From Hydrogenophilus thiooxidans (GTDB lineage Bacteria; Pseudomonadota; Gammaproteobacteria; Burkholderiales; Rhodocyclaceae): a stretch of 64,000 nt of DNA. Made by a program: the position numbers and the translations under genes. The stretch's first letter is position 1; every line of letters starts with the position of its first letter. Below, piece by piece: positions 17,990 through 26,697 of the stretch. The stretch lies in contig NZ_JAHLSY010000008.1 in assembly GCF_019049855.1 (NCBI RefSeq), positions 1-64,000 of the forward strand, in the 5' to 3' direction. Under the pieces are notes generated by a model. It was not told where the DNA came from and made no database searches. It saw nothing but the letters and a program-made list of their open reading frames with translations.

Positions 17990-18882
17990 CTGCCATTAAG
18001 CGCATTCTTGCCGCTACCGACCTCTCTGCCATTGCGCAGCATGCTGTGGCGCGCGCTTTTCGCCTAGCCGCGGCGTGCGGCGCCGAGCTCACCCTCATGC
18101 ATGTGCTCAACCAAAGCGCTATCGACCGACTAAACGGATTGTTCGGCGCAGTGGTCGCTTCGGTCGAGCAGCGCTTGATCGATACGTCGCGCGAATCGCT
18201 CGCCCAGTTGGCGAGTGACTACGGGGAAAAATTTGGCGTGAGCGCGAGTTTACGCCTAGTCAAGGGGCGCGTGGTGACGGCGATTTTGGACGAAGCTGAC
18301 GCGTTGGACGCTGATTTCATCGTCGTCGCTGCCCGTGGCGAAGGTTTTTTGGGAAGGCTGTTGCTCGGCACCACCGCTGAACGCCTACTGGGCCGCTCCC
18401 TCAGACCCATTTTGGTGGTCAGACAGAGGCCAGACCGGGATTATCGGCGCGTTCTGGTTGCCGTCGACTTCTCGCCTGGGACGGTTGAGGTGATACGCTT
18501 TGCCCAGGCGGTCGCGCCTGATGCGGAAATTATTCTCTTTCACGCTTATGAGATTCCGTTCGAGTCTAAACTGCGCTTTGCGGGTGTCGGTGAGGAGGCG
18601 CTTGGGCACTACCTTGCGGCCGCCCACGCCGATGCACTTGCCAAGTTGGAAGATCTCAAGGCCGCTGCTGCGCTCGAGAGATCGCTTATTTCCGTGCGCG
18701 TGCAGCATGGTGAGGCTGCCCGACTCATTCTCGCCCTAGAAAAAGAGCTGGGGTGCGACCTCATTGTTCTAGGCAAACAGGGTCAGGGCATATGGGAAGT
18801 GCTGCTCCTTGGTGGCGTCACCAAGCATGTGCTCGAAGAATCGGCGGGGGATGTTCTGGTGGTCAACCAGCGCAACCCTTGA
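17986..18882 (+). CDS. Tandem-domain universal stress protein
   Basis: A 298-residue cytoplasmic protein made of two Usp domains (about 1-146 and 150-298). Domain 1 begins IKRILAATDLSAIA and ends GTTAERLLGRSLRPILVV; domain 2 begins RRVLVAVDFSPG and has GKQGQGIWEVLLLGGVTKHVLEESAGD. The first retains the G-x9-G-S/T-like ATP-binding pattern; the second is more diverged. Family members act in general stress survival, often by binding ATP. Coupled by ATGA to the antiporter upstream and convergent with the OmpA-like gene. Confidence 0.9.
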   Translation: MTAIKRILAATDLSAIAQHAVARAFRLAAACGAELTLMHVLNQSAIDRLNGLFGAVVASVEQRLIDTSRESLAQLASDYGEKFGVSASLRLVKGRVVTAILDEADALDADFIVVAARGEGFLGRLLLGTTAERLLGRSLRPILVVRQRPDRDYRRVLVAVDFSPGTVEVIRFAQAVAPDAEIILFHAYEIPFESKLRFAGVGEEALGHYLAAAHADALAKLEDLKAAAALERSLISVRVQHGEAARLILALEKELGCDLIVLGKQGQGIWEVLLLGGVTKHVLEESAGDVLVVNQRNP

Positions 18883-18897
18883 TTGCAGCGGTCGCAA

Positions 18898-19854
18898 TCA
18901 CCGCGTGGTCAGCCGCAGTTCGATGCGGCGGTTGCGTGCGTAGGCTGGCGGGGTATCGCGCGGGTCGATCGGGTGGTATTCGCCGTAACCGGTCGCAGCA
19001 AGGTGCTCGGGCGGAATGCCAGCGTCGCGCAGAACCCGTACCACCGCCATCGCACGCGCGGTGGAGAGTTCCCAGTTGGAAGGGTATTGCGGGGTATTGA
19101 TCGGGCGGCGGTCGGTGTGCCCTTCGATCTGCAACACCCAAGGAAGCGTGCGGGGAATCTTCGGGGCGAGCGCCTTGACCACCTGCGCCACCTGTTCGAT
19201 GCGCTTCCGCCCTTCGGGGGTGAGTTCCGCCGAGCCGCTGGGGAAGAGGATGTCGTCGGCAAGGAGGAACCGTTCGCCCTCGATGCGCACGTTGGGGTTG
19301 CCTTCGAGCGCTGCTTTGAGTTGCGCAAAAAGTTCGGAGCGGTACTGTTCGAGTTCGCGCAAGCGGACGATCAGCGCGAGGTTGATCGCTTGCTCCAGTT
19401 CGGCAAGTTTGCGCTCTTTTTCCGTTGCTTTCGCTTCGGCAGCCGCAAGCGCCGCATTGAGCGCTTCGAGCTGACGGTTGAGTTCCTTGCGAATCACGGT
19501 GTGGGCGTCGATTTCCCCTTGCAAAACCGTCATACGCCCTTCCAGTTCCAATATCCGCTGGTGCGCGGCGTCGCGTTCGCGCTCGGTGGTGGCAAGCGTT
19601 GCTTTGAGCTGCGCGACCGCATCTTCGAGCTTGCGCCCTTTCTCTTCGGCAAGCCCCAGTTTCAGCGCCAACGCTTGGAGCTGCTGCTGCAACCGGTCGA
19701 TGACGTCGTCGCGCTCACCGATCGCGAACGAGAACGCGAATTGTCCGACGGTGAAAATCAGAAGCACGAAGGTGAGCGCGATGATGAGCGAAGTGGCGGC
19801 GTCGACGAAACCGGGCCAGAAGTCGAACGGGCGGCGGGGTCGTGAGCGGGCCAT
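18898..19854 (-). CDS. MotB/OmpA-like stator-type protein with peptidoglycan-binding domain
   Basis: A 318-residue protein with one N-terminal transmembrane helix (about 18-42) whose start carries an Asp (FWPGFVDAATSL, Asp18), the position of the proton-carrying Asp of MotB. A long coiled coil follows (about 48-170). The C-terminal OmpA-like domain has FPSGSAELTPEGRKRI, IEGHTDRRPIN, NWELSTARAMAVVRVL and the terminal RNRRIELRL, all expected for peptidoglycan binding. It lies 10 bp behind the MotA-like partner. It is predicted to form a proton-driven inner-membrane motor anchored to the wall; the process it drives is unknown. Confidence 0.83.
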   Translation of the reverse strand: MARSRPRRPFDFWPGFVDAATSLIIALTFVLLIFTVGQFAFSFAIGERDDVIDRLQQQLQALALKLGLAEEKGRKLEDAVAQLKATLATTERERDAAHQRILELEGRMTVLQGEIDAHTVIRKELNRQLEALNAALAAAEAKATEKERKLAELEQAINLALIVRLRELEQYRSELFAQLKAALEGNPNVRIEGERFLLADDILFPSGSAELTPEGRKRIEQVAQVVKALAPKIPRTLPWVLQIEGHTDRRPINTPQYPSNWELSTARAMAVVRVLRDAGIPPEHLAATGYGEYHPIDPRDTPPAYARNRRIELRLTTR

Positions 19855-19864
19855 CCGAGCGTCC

Positions 19865-20956
19865 TCACCGCGGGCCGCGCAGGTTGGTCTGTGCGCTCAG
19901 CCCTTTGGCAATGAGGCGCAGTTCGTCGCGCAGTTCGTCGAGTTGCAACCGCTGTTGCGTCGGCAGTTGCGCGAGTTGCCGCACGAGCGCACGCAGTTCG
20001 CCGTGTAGTTCGTTGATCGCTTCGATTTCGCGCGCCTCACGGGAAAGCAGCGTCACCAGCCGCCCCACCTGCGCGTTGAGTTCGACAAGTTGCGCAGCGC
20101 TGTCGCGTTCTGCCCCCTGCTGTTCTTGCATCAGCCGGCGCAATTTGTCGAGGCTTTCCGCGGTTTGATCAAGGAGTGCAGCCAGATAAGCGGGCGTCGA
20201 TTCCTCTTCGCTCCAACCGAAGTGTTTGAGGCGAACCCACCCGGCCAGCCACTCTTCCAGTTGGTTATAGAAGCGATTGGCGGCGTGGCCGGCTTGCAGG
20301 TCCAAGAGGCCCAAGAGAAGCGAGCCGGCAAGGCCAAAGAGCGAGGTGGAAAAGGCGGTACCCATCGCCCCGAGCGGCTCTTCGATCCGCGATTTGAGGG
20401 CCAGGAAAACCTGCAACGGGTCGCCACTCATTTCGAGCCCGGCAACGATTTCGGCTACCGCGCGGATGGTACCGATCAGCCCCCAGAAGGTGCCCAGAAG
20501 CCCCAAAAAGACCAAGAGACCAGTGAGGTAGCGGGTGAGGTCGCGTTGCTCGTCGAGGCGGATCTGCACGCTGTCAAGAATTGCGCGCGCCGCGGTTGGC
20601 GTCAGTTGCATCGAGCGGCGATCGAGCGGGGTGAGTTGCCGCGCCAACGGCGCCAACAGTCGCGGCGGCGGGGCGGTCTCGTTGCGCGAAAAGGCTTGTA
20701 GCCAGCGGATTTCCCGGTTCAAGCGCGCCACCTGATACATCGCAACCAGAATACCGACCGCAAGCACCGCAACGATCACGCCATTGAAGAGGGGGTTGTA
20801 GCGAAACGCGGTTGCAAGCGGCGCCCAGAAAAGGGCAACGAGAATCGCCGCTTGCACGAGCACAAACCCCATCCAGAAGAGCGTTCGTCCTGGGCGCGCG
20901 AAATCGAGGATCAGCGGGTCGAGCGGGGTTTCGCGCGTTTCAACCGATGGCACCAT
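19865..20956 (-). CDS. MotA/TolQ/ExbB-like proton-channel protein
   Basis: A 363-residue membrane protein. Hydrophobic helices occur at about 25-45, 57-75, 143-165 and 200-222. The last pair carries the MotA/TolQ/ExbB core: LGLLGTFWGLIGTIRAVAEI and GAMGTAFSTSLFGLAGSLLLG. The C-terminal 100 residues are a coiled coil (LVELNAQVGRLVTLLSREAREIE). The gene starts 16 bp after the pdxH stop with AGGAGG-like sequence before the ATG, so transcription from pdxH is likely. The long cytoplasmic coil and large OmpA partner distinguish the pair from TolQR and ExbBD and resemble ZorA/ZorB architecture. Confidence 0.82.
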   Translation of the reverse strand: MVPSVETRETPLDPLILDFARPGRTLFWMGFVLVQAAILVALFWAPLATAFRYNPLFNGVIVAVLAVGILVAMYQVARLNREIRWLQAFSRNETAPPPRLLAPLARQLTPLDRRSMQLTPTAARAILDSVQIRLDEQRDLTRYLTGLLVFLGLLGTFWGLIGTIRAVAEIVAGLEMSGDPLQVFLALKSRIEEPLGAMGTAFSTSLFGLAGSLLLGLLDLQAGHAANRFYNQLEEWLAGWVRLKHFGWSEEESTPAYLAALLDQTAESLDKLRRLMQEQQGAERDSAAQLVELNAQVGRLVTLLSREAREIEAINELHGELRALVRQLAQLPTQQRLQLDELRDELRLIAKGLSAQTNLRGPR

Positions 20957-20972
20957 CGCAATCCTCCTTTTA

Positions 20973-21617
20973 TTACGGCGCCAAGCGTTGCCGCTGCCAC
21001 GTGCCGTTCGGCTGCAAGCGGTAGCAGATGCGGTCGTGCAGGCGGCTGGGACGACCTTGCCAAAATTCCCAGTAATCGGGGATCAGGCGGTATCCGCCCC
21101 AGTGCGGCGGGCGGGGCGGATGCACCCCGTATTGTGCCGCAAAATGGGCGGCGCGTTCGAGCAGGAACGCGCGGCTGGGGATCGGTTCGCTTTGCGGGCT
21201 TGCCCACGCGCCGATGCGGTTTGCAAGGGGTCGTTCGGCAAAATAGGTGTCCGATTCCGCAGCGCTCACCTTTTCCACCCGCCCTTCGATCCGGACCACG
21301 CGCTCCAATTCGACCCAGTGGAATTGTAATGCAGCAAAGGGGTTTTCCTCGAGTTCACGCCCTTTTCGGCTATGATAATTGGTGTACCAAACCAACCCGC
21401 GCGCATCAGCCGCTTTGAGGAGGACGGGGCGCGTGGCAGGGCGCCCTGACGCGCCGACGGTGGCGAGCGTCATCGCGTTGGGTTCGGGAACGTGGCAGCG
21501 CACGGCGTCGTCGAGCCAGCGGTGGAATTGCACGAGGGGATCTGTGGCGATCTTCTCTTCGTCTAGGCTATCGCGATCGTAGTCGCGGCGCATCTGGGCC
21601 AATTTTTCGAAAATCAT
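20973..21617 (-). CDS. pdxH: Pyridoxamine/pyridoxine 5'-phosphate oxidase
   Basis: A 214-residue FMN enzyme that makes pyridoxal 5'-phosphate, close to the 218 residues of the E. coli enzyme. Motifs: [24 protein letters not shown] (FMN and substrate binding; same spacing as E. coli), [23 protein letters not shown], and the C-terminal [23 protein letters not shown] and QRQRLAP. The start [18 protein letters not shown] at 21617 fits the family; the frame could extend to 21641 but would overlap the divergent rhodanese gene. First in a putative operon with the MotA/OmpA pair. Confidence 0.93.
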   Translation of the reverse strand: MIFEKLAQMRRDYDRDSLDEEKIATDPLVQFHRWLDDAVRCHVPEPNAMTLATVGASGRPATRPVLLKAADARGLVWYTNYHSRKGRELEENPFAALQFHWVELERVVRIEGRVEKVSAAESDTYFAERPLANRIGAWASPQSEPIPSRAFLLERAAHFAAQYGVHPPRPPHWGGYRLIPDYWEFWQGRPSRLHDRICYRLQPNGTWQRQRLAP

Positions 21618-21639
21618 ATATGGCTGGAAAAGGATGACC

Positions 21640-22044
21640 ATGAAACGCGAACTGCAACATCTTACCCCCAAAGAGGCTTATGCGTTCCTGAAGAGTCACC
21701 CGGAAGCGCTCTTCATCGATTGCCGTTCCGAGATCGAATATTGGTTCGTCGGTCATCCCGTGGGGGCGGTGCATGTGGCATGGGTCGAGGCGCCCCATTG
21801 GACGCGCAACCCCCATTTCGAAGATCAGGTGCGCAAATTGGCGGGCGACGGGCTTCATCGCCCGGTGGTGGTGATCTGCCGCAGCGGCAATCGCTCGGTA
21901 GCAGCGGGTGAAGCCCTTTTGGCTGCAGGCTTCACCCATGTGATCAACGTGGTGCATGGGTTCGAGGGCGACCTGGACGAGCACCACCACCGCAGCAGCG
22001 TCAATGGATGGCGTTTCGATGGGTTGCCGTGGGAGCAGGGGTGA
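21640..22044 (+). CDS. Single-domain rhodanese-like sulfurtransferase
   Basis: A 134-residue rhodanese domain with [22 protein letters not shown] at the N-terminal side and the active-site loop ICRSGNRS containing the catalytic Cys; the C-terminal [15 protein letters not shown] and NGWR are typical of bacterial stand-alone rhodaneses. It probably moves sulfane sulfur; the acceptor is unknown. ATG 21640 is preferred over 21634 because AAAGG is 6 bp upstream of it. It converges on the dmp operon's last gene with only 3 bp between stops. Confidence 0.85.
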   Translation: MKRELQHLTPKEAYAFLKSHPEALFIDCRSEIEYWFVGHPVGAVHVAWVEAPHWTRNPHFEDQVRKLAGDGLHRPVVVICRSGNRSVAAGEALLAAGFTHVINVVHGFEGDLDEHHHRSSVNGWRFDGLPWEQG

Positions 22045-22047
22045 AAC

Positions 22048-22239
22048 TCACCGTCCCCGTTTTGCGGCGCTCTCTCCAGCAATCCCAAAGTGCTCTTTCG
22101 GCATCTCGATCAAAATCACGCGAATCGATTCCATTGGGGCGTCGAGTGCGCGGTGGATCGCGTCACTGACCTCTGCGATCAACCGCTCTTTTTTTTCGTT
22201 GTCCCGCCCTTCCATAATATAGATTTGTGCGATGGGCAT
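22048..22239 (-). CDS. dmpI: 4-oxalocrotonate tautomerase
   Basis: A 63-residue subunit that interconverts 2-hydroxymuconate and 2-oxo-3-hexenedioate in the oxalocrotonate branch of catechol meta-cleavage. Pro2 becomes the N-terminal catalytic proline after Met removal (MPIAQIYIMEGR), and the Arg after MEG and the VILIEMPKEHFGIAGESA tail match the XylH/DmpI family. GAGGAA precedes the ATG. It is the last gene of the operon but is separated from the preceding gene by a strong terminator-like hairpin, so its expression may be lower than the rest. Confidence 0.92.
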   Translation of the reverse strand: MPIAQIYIMEGRDNEKKERLIAEVSDAIHRALDAPMESIRVILIEMPKEHFGIAGESAAKRGR

Positions 22240-22268
22240 ACTTTTCCTCTTGTATTGGGTTGGTGGTG

Positions 22269-22303
22269 AGAAAAACGGCACCCTCTCAAGTGCAGGTGCC
22301 GTT
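22269..22303 (-). terminator. Rho-independent terminator-like hairpin before dmpI
   Basis: On the minus strand AACGGCACC and GGTGCCGTT form a 9-bp perfect stem with a 12-base loop, and the right arm runs into TTTTT. It lies 17 bp after the stop of the outer-membrane gene and about 30 bp before the dmpI start, so it would terminate or attenuate the long dmp transcript. Confidence 0.75.
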
Positions 22304-22320
22304 CTGGGTGCGACCCCGGG

Positions 22321-23193
22321 TCAAAAAACCTTGACCAGGGTCATTCTGAACAGATTGCCCTTCGGTCCATTATCGCTGCTGAGCTCATGGTAGCCTGCAA
22401 ACTTAAGGATTACCCCATGCTCCATCATCGGGTAATCGAATTGTAAGCCAACCGCGTTCTTCGATGGCTTGACGTCGGTTGCGCCCGGCCCACTGTCTTT
22501 TGTCATCTGTTTCTGATAGTAACCGACCAGCCCCAGCTGCTTTCCTCCTCCAATCTGTTTTCCAATTCCCCACTCGAGCGAAAACCCATCACCGGGCGTG
22601 ATTCGTGTCTGGTCCTGCTTGCCGTTTTGCTCATAACGGGCCAAAGCCGAGATCGACCATGTCTTGGCGGAATCGGGATAGAAGGTACCGCCTAAAGTCC
22701 ACATCGTTGACTGGAACCCTTTACCGACTGAAGAGGGATCCGCAGCAGAGAAGTCACCGGTGTCGAACCAGCGACCGAGCGCAAAGACTCCGTCCCAGTT
22801 GCTTCCATGCCAACCCAGGACAACGGGACCTAGAAAGATGTCGCCCACATCATGTGTCGTAAACCCCCCCACACCGCTGATGGTGAGTGACGTAGATTGG
22901 AGCGGAACGATGGCCTCCACGCCATAGTCAGCGCCCAGGATTTTTTGGTCGGTGATCCAGACGAAACGGTTGGCCAATGCGGTGACGGTGCCATCGATTT
23001 TTACAGGTGCGCCGTCAATTTTGTTGATGTTGTAATTCACCACATAACCCAAATAGTACTTGCCAGGGGGAGGGACCGAGGCAGCTTGGATCCCTTCTAC
23101 CCCTGGCACGTAATGTCCCTCAGCATGAGCGATACCGCTCATTGCCAACGCTGCACACGAAACCGCATAGGCAATTTTGCTAGCCTTTTTCAT
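22321..23193 (-). CDS. Outer-membrane protein of the Phenol_MetA_deg family
   Basis: A 290-residue secreted beta-barrel protein. The signal peptide MKKASKIAYAVSCAALAMSG...AHA ends near residue 24. The rest alternates beta strands and ends with Phe, as outer-membrane barrels do. It matches the family found in meta-cleavage operons and annotated as phenol degradation MetA-like or transporter; a role in aromatic uptake is probable but not proven. AGGAGG lies 9 bp before ATG 23193. Its place between dmpH and dmpI is unusual. Confidence 0.78.
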   Translation of the reverse strand: MKKASKIAYAVSCAALAMSGIAHAEGHYVPGVEGIQAASVPPPGKYYLGYVVNYNINKIDGAPVKIDGTVTALANRFVWITDQKILGADYGVEAIVPLQSTSLTISGVGGFTTHDVGDIFLGPVVLGWHGSNWDGVFALGRWFDTGDFSAADPSSVGKGFQSTMWTLGGTFYPDSAKTWSISALARYEQNGKQDQTRITPGDGFSLEWGIGKQIGGGKQLGLVGYYQKQMTKDSGPGATDVKPSKNAVGLQFDYPMMEHGVILKFAGYHELSSDNGPKGNLFRMTLVKVF

Positions 23194-23222
23194 CAGCACT
23201 ACCTCCTCTTTTGGTGAAAAAA

Positions 23223-24008
23223 TCAAACGAAATGCAGGGAAACAGACCCCATCTCCTGAACGTGTAACGTGATATGGTCCCCAGCGGCTACGGCGACCGC
23301 TTCGGTGATACCCCCGGAAAGAATCAGGCTGCCAGCAGGCAGTTTTTCTCCCCGTTGCCCCAAGTGGTTGGCCAGTGCAGCGACGGCAGCGGCGGGGTGA
23401 CCGAGGACCGCCGCACCAGCACCGAATGCCACGGGCGTTCCGTTCTTTTCCAGTACGATCCCGAGCGTGCGGAGGTCGACACCGCGAACCGAAAGGGGCT
23501 TTCCGCCGACGACGAAGCGGGCTGCCGAAGTATTGTCGGCAATCACGCTTTTGAGATCGAACTTGAAGTCGCGATAGCGGCTATCGATCACTTCGATCCC
23601 CGGGAGCACGAAATCGGTTGCGGCCAAGACCGTCCCGATGTGGCATCCCGGCCCTTGCAGATCCGATTTGAGGACGAACGCGATTTCGGGCTCTACCTTT
23701 GGGTGGATCAGCTCACTCGTCCTGCACGAGCCACCAGCGGGAACGGAGAAGGTATCGAGCAGGTAACCAAAGACAGGAGTCTCTACCCCCATTTGCCGCA
23801 TTTTGGCGTACGAGGTGAGCCCCGCTTTGTAGCCAATCTGCCGAGCGCCGCGCGCCAGTTGTCGCGCCCGCAGCCGATCCTGAATGCGGTAGGCATCCTC
23901 CCACCCGAGTTCTGGGCACTCGTCGGTGATTTTCGGGGTATCGCGCGCTTCTCGGGCACAATTGTCCAAGTGCTCTGCCCAACGTTCAATGATGGCTTCA
24001 TCGACCAT
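23223..24008 (-). CDS. dmpH: 4-oxalocrotonate (2-oxo-3-hexenedioate) decarboxylase
   Basis: A 261-residue metal-dependent enzyme of the hydratase/decarboxylase family that releases CO2 from 2-oxo-3-hexenedioate to give 2-hydroxypenta-2,4-dienoate. Visible family motifs: IGYKAGLTSYAKMRQMGV, PKVEPEIAFVL (the Glu-x-Glu metal ligands), GIEVIDSRYRDFKF, IADNTSAARFVVGG and LAAGSLILSGGITEA-type ending. It is related to DmpE in this operon but the IGYKAGLTS and CHIGTVLAATDFVLPGIEV stretches are DmpH-like. Assignment as decarboxylase rather than hydratase rests on this and on there being one of each in the operon. Confidence 0.87.
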   Translation of the reverse strand: MVDEAIIERWAEHLDNCAREARDTPKITDECPELGWEDAYRIQDRLRARQLARGARQIGYKAGLTSYAKMRQMGVETPVFGYLLDTFSVPAGGSCRTSELIHPKVEPEIAFVLKSDLQGPGCHIGTVLAATDFVLPGIEVIDSRYRDFKFDLKSVIADNTSAARFVVGGKPLSVRGVDLRTLGIVLEKNGTPVAFGAGAAVLGHPAAAVAALANHLGQRGEKLPAGSLILSGGITEAVAVAAGDHITLHVQEMGSVSLHFV

Positions 24009-24032
24009 AACGCATTCCTTTGTTGTTGCGGT

Positions 24033-24656
24033 TCACGATTTGATCAGCCCTTCGGCCCGCAGTGCAGCTTGTACCGCTGGGCGGCTGCCCACGCGTGTCT
24101 GATATTGGGTAAGGGAGGGCCACTTCGTGAGGTCGAGCGCGACATAGGGTGCCCAGCTCAAGGTAACGAAGAGGTAGATGTCGGCAACCGAGTAGCGCTC
24201 GCCCAAAAGATACGGGCGGTGCGCGAGTTCATGGGCTACATATTCCAACCGCGTCGTAAGGAGATCACGGGCAAAATTTTTGTGGTCTTGCGATGTGTTC
24301 GGTTTGAACAGGGGGCTGTAACTCTTGTGGATTTCGGTCGAAATGAAATTGAGCCACTGTTGCAACTGGTAGCGCTCCCAGGTACCGTTTGCGGGAGCCA
24401 GCCCTTTTTCCGGAACCTGGTCGGCGATGTATTGCACGATGGCAGGTCCCTCGGTGAGCGTCCGGCCGTCGGTGAGCTGCAGACAGGGAACGTAACCGTT
24501 GGGGTTTATCTTGCGGAAATCCTCGCCGGTTTCCGTCTGTTTTTTGGCCAGATCGACGCGGACCAAAGCAAACGGCAGTTCTGCTTCGCGCAACGCAATG
24601 TGCGGCGACAGCGAACAGGCACCCGGTGAATAATAGAGGGTAAGCGCGTTGTCCAT
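24033..24656 (-). CDS. BphK/beta-class-like glutathione S-transferase
   Basis: A 207-residue cytosolic GST. The N-terminal thioredoxin-like domain starts LTLYYSPGACSLSPHIALRE with Cys14 at the position of the catalytic Cys of BphK, followed by INPNGYVPCL and LTEGPAIVQYIAD; the C-terminal helical domain has YLLGERYSVADIYLFV. Such GSTs occur in aromatic catabolic operons and can dehalogenate ring-cleavage products or detoxify electrophiles; the role here is inferred. AGGAGG precedes the ATG. It lies 19 bp after dmpG and 24 bp before dmpH. Confidence 0.87.
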   Translation of the reverse strand: MDNALTLYYSPGACSLSPHIALREAELPFALVRVDLAKKQTETGEDFRKINPNGYVPCLQLTDGRTLTEGPAIVQYIADQVPEKGLAPANGTWERYQLQQWLNFISTEIHKSYSPLFKPNTSQDHKNFARDLLTTRLEYVAHELAHRPYLLGERYSVADIYLFVTLSWAPYVALDLTKWPSLTQYQTRVGSRPAVQAALRAEGLIKS

Positions 24657-24675
24657 TTGAGCCTCCTAGTTGGGT

Positions 24676-25725
24676 TTAGGCAATTTTGTCCGTGATGAGA
24701 CCACGCTGTTTGGCCAGAGTCAGCGCCGTGTCTTCGATCATGTCTTCTTGACCGCCGACCATGCCGCGGCGTCCCAGCTCGACCAAAATTTCTCGCGCGG
24801 GAACCCCGTAGCGTTGCTCGGCGCGCTTGGCAAAAAGCAAGAAGCTGCCATAGACCCCGGCATAACCGAGCGTCAGGGCGTCCCGATCGATGCGGATCGG
24901 GAAATCCATCATCGGGACGACCAGGTCTTCGGCGACATCTTGTATCTTCCAGAGATCCACGCCGGTTTCCACCCCCAGGCGGTTGAGCACCGCAACGAGC
25001 ACCTCCATCGGGGTGTTGCCAGCGCCCGCGCCCAAACCGGCGCAGGCCGCATCGATACGGTTTGCCCCGGCTTCGATCGCAGCAATGCTGTTGGCAACCC
25101 CCATCGCCAAGTTGTGGTGGCCATGGAAACCGACTTCGGTTTCGGGTTTGAGCGCGTCGCGAACCGCGCCCACCCGGGCTTTGACATCTTCGGGCAGCAT
25201 GTAGCCCGCAGAGTCGGTGATGTAGACGCAGTTCGCCCCATAGCTCTCCATCTGCTTCGCCTCTTTGACCAAGCGCTCGGGTGAGGCCATGTGGGCCATC
25301 ATCAGAAAACCAACGGTATCCATTCCCAAATTGCGGGCCAATTTGATGTGCTGTTCGCCCACATCGCTTTCGGTGCAGTGGGTGGCAACACGAATGGTGT
25401 GAACCCCCACTTCGTGGGCCATCTTGAGATGGTCTACCGTGCCGATTCCGGGAAGGAGGAGCGCGGAGATTTTTGCGCGCTTCATCAGGGGAACGACCGC
25501 CCGCAGATACTCTTCGTCGCTGTGACGCGGAAAGCCGTAGTTCACCGACGCGCCACCCAACCCGTCTCCATGGCTGATTTCGATGAGTGGGATCCCCGCT
25601 TCGTCAAGCGCCTGGGCGATGCGGGTCATCTGTTCCAGCGTGATTTGATGGCGTTTGGGGTGCATTCCGTCGCGCAGACACATTTCGTGCAGCGTGACGC
25701 GGCGACCTTTGAGTGTGCTGGTCAT
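24676..25725 (-). CDS. dmpG: 4-hydroxy-2-oxovalerate aldolase
   Basis: A 349-residue manganese-dependent class II aldolase splitting 4-hydroxy-2-oxovalerate into pyruvate and acetaldehyde. Motifs: the metal and substrate site [43 protein letters not shown] with the His-x-His metal ligands, and the C-terminal [17 protein letters not shown] region that contacts DmpF. Acetaldehyde is channelled to DmpF, encoded immediately upstream. AAGGAG precedes the ATG. Confidence 0.95.
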   Translation of the reverse strand: MTSTLKGRRVTLHEMCLRDGMHPKRHQITLEQMTRIAQALDEAGIPLIEISHGDGLGGASVNYGFPRHSDEEYLRAVVPLMKRAKISALLLPGIGTVDHLKMAHEVGVHTIRVATHCTESDVGEQHIKLARNLGMDTVGFLMMAHMASPERLVKEAKQMESYGANCVYITDSAGYMLPEDVKARVGAVRDALKPETEVGFHGHHNLAMGVANSIAAIEAGANRIDAACAGLGAGAGNTPMEVLVAVLNRLGVETGVDLWKIQDVAEDLVVPMMDFPIRIDRDALTLGYAGVYGSFLLFAKRAEQRYGVPAREILVELGRRGMVGGQEDMIEDTALTLAKQRGLITDKIA

Positions 25726-25751
25726 GTTCGGGCTCCTTTTTCCATTGGGGT

Positions 25752-26675
25752 TCAGGCGGTGGCGGCAACAACCGGTTCGAGTGTCAGCGTGCCGGCCAAA
25801 ATTTCTTCGGCAAACATTTCGGCGGTTCGAGCGGCTGCGGCGGTCATGATGTCGAGGTTGCCTGCGTATTTGGGAAGATAGTCACCCAACCCTTCCACTT
25901 CCAGGTAAATCGATACGCGATCCCCATCGAAAACCGGACCGTTCACCAAACGGTAACCCGGCACATATTTCTGAACCTCGGCGATCATCGCATGGACCGA
26001 CTCTTCGATTTCCGCCGCTTTGGGTTTTCCCTCCACCAGGCAGTGAACGGTGTCCCGCATGATGATCGGAGGTTCGGCAGGGTTGATGATGATGATCGCT
26101 TTCCCGTGCTGGGCGCCCCCCACTTTGGCAACCGCCGAAGCGGTCGTTCGTGTGAATTCGTCAATATTCTTACGGGTTCCTGGGCCGGCAGAGCGGCTGG
26201 AAACAGTGGCGATGATCTCGGCATAGCGTACGGGTTGAATGCGGCTCACGGCATAGACCATCGGAATCGTCGCCTGGCCGCCGCAGGTCACCATATTGAC
26301 GTTCATTTCGCGCTTGCCGATGTGCTCCTTGAGGTTCACGGGCGGCACGCAGTAAGGCCCGATTGCCGCAGGAGTCAAATCGATCATCATCGCCCCTTCG
26401 GCATTGACCTTACGGGAGTTTTCGGGGTGGACGTAGGCGCTGGTGGCATCGAAGACAATCTGGATGCCGTCCGCTTTCATGTGGGGAACTAGGCCATCAA
26501 CCCCTTCCGCGGTGGTTTTTAGCCCCAGCTCTTTTGCGCGCTTCAGACCGTCGCTTTCTGGATCGATACCGACCATCCAGACCGCTTCAAGCACAGGACT
26601 TCTGCGGATTTTGGCCAGTAGGTCGGTTCCAATGTTGCCGGGACCGATGATCGCGCAGGCTACTTTTTTCGACAT
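25752..26675 (-). CDS. dmpF: Acylating acetaldehyde dehydrogenase
   Basis: A 307-residue enzyme converting acetaldehyde, NAD+ and CoA to acetyl-CoA in complex with DmpG. The Rossmann loop is [14 protein letters not shown], the catalytic Cys131 sits in [14 protein letters not shown], and the [18 protein letters not shown] and HCLVEGKP segments are family-typical. It produces the acetyl-CoA end product of the phenol pathway. AAGGAG is upstream of ATG 26675. Confidence 0.95.
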   Translation of the reverse strand: MSKKVACAIIGPGNIGTDLLAKIRRSPVLEAVWMVGIDPESDGLKRAKELGLKTTAEGVDGLVPHMKADGIQIVFDATSAYVHPENSRKVNAEGAMMIDLTPAAIGPYCVPPVNLKEHIGKREMNVNMVTCGGQATIPMVYAVSRIQPVRYAEIIATVSSRSAGPGTRKNIDEFTRTTASAVAKVGGAQHGKAIIIINPAEPPIIMRDTVHCLVEGKPKAAEIEESVHAMIAEVQKYVPGYRLVNGPVFDGDRVSIYLEVEGLGDYLPKYAGNLDIMTAAAARTAEMFAEEILAGTLTLEPVVAATA

Positions 26676-26697
26676 CGATTGCTCCTTCGTGCGTGAT

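Noticed and set aside
18898-20956. A complete Zorya anti-phage system
   Set aside because: Only the ZorA/ZorB-like membrane pair is present; no ZorC, ZorD or ZorE candidate lies within the window on either side.
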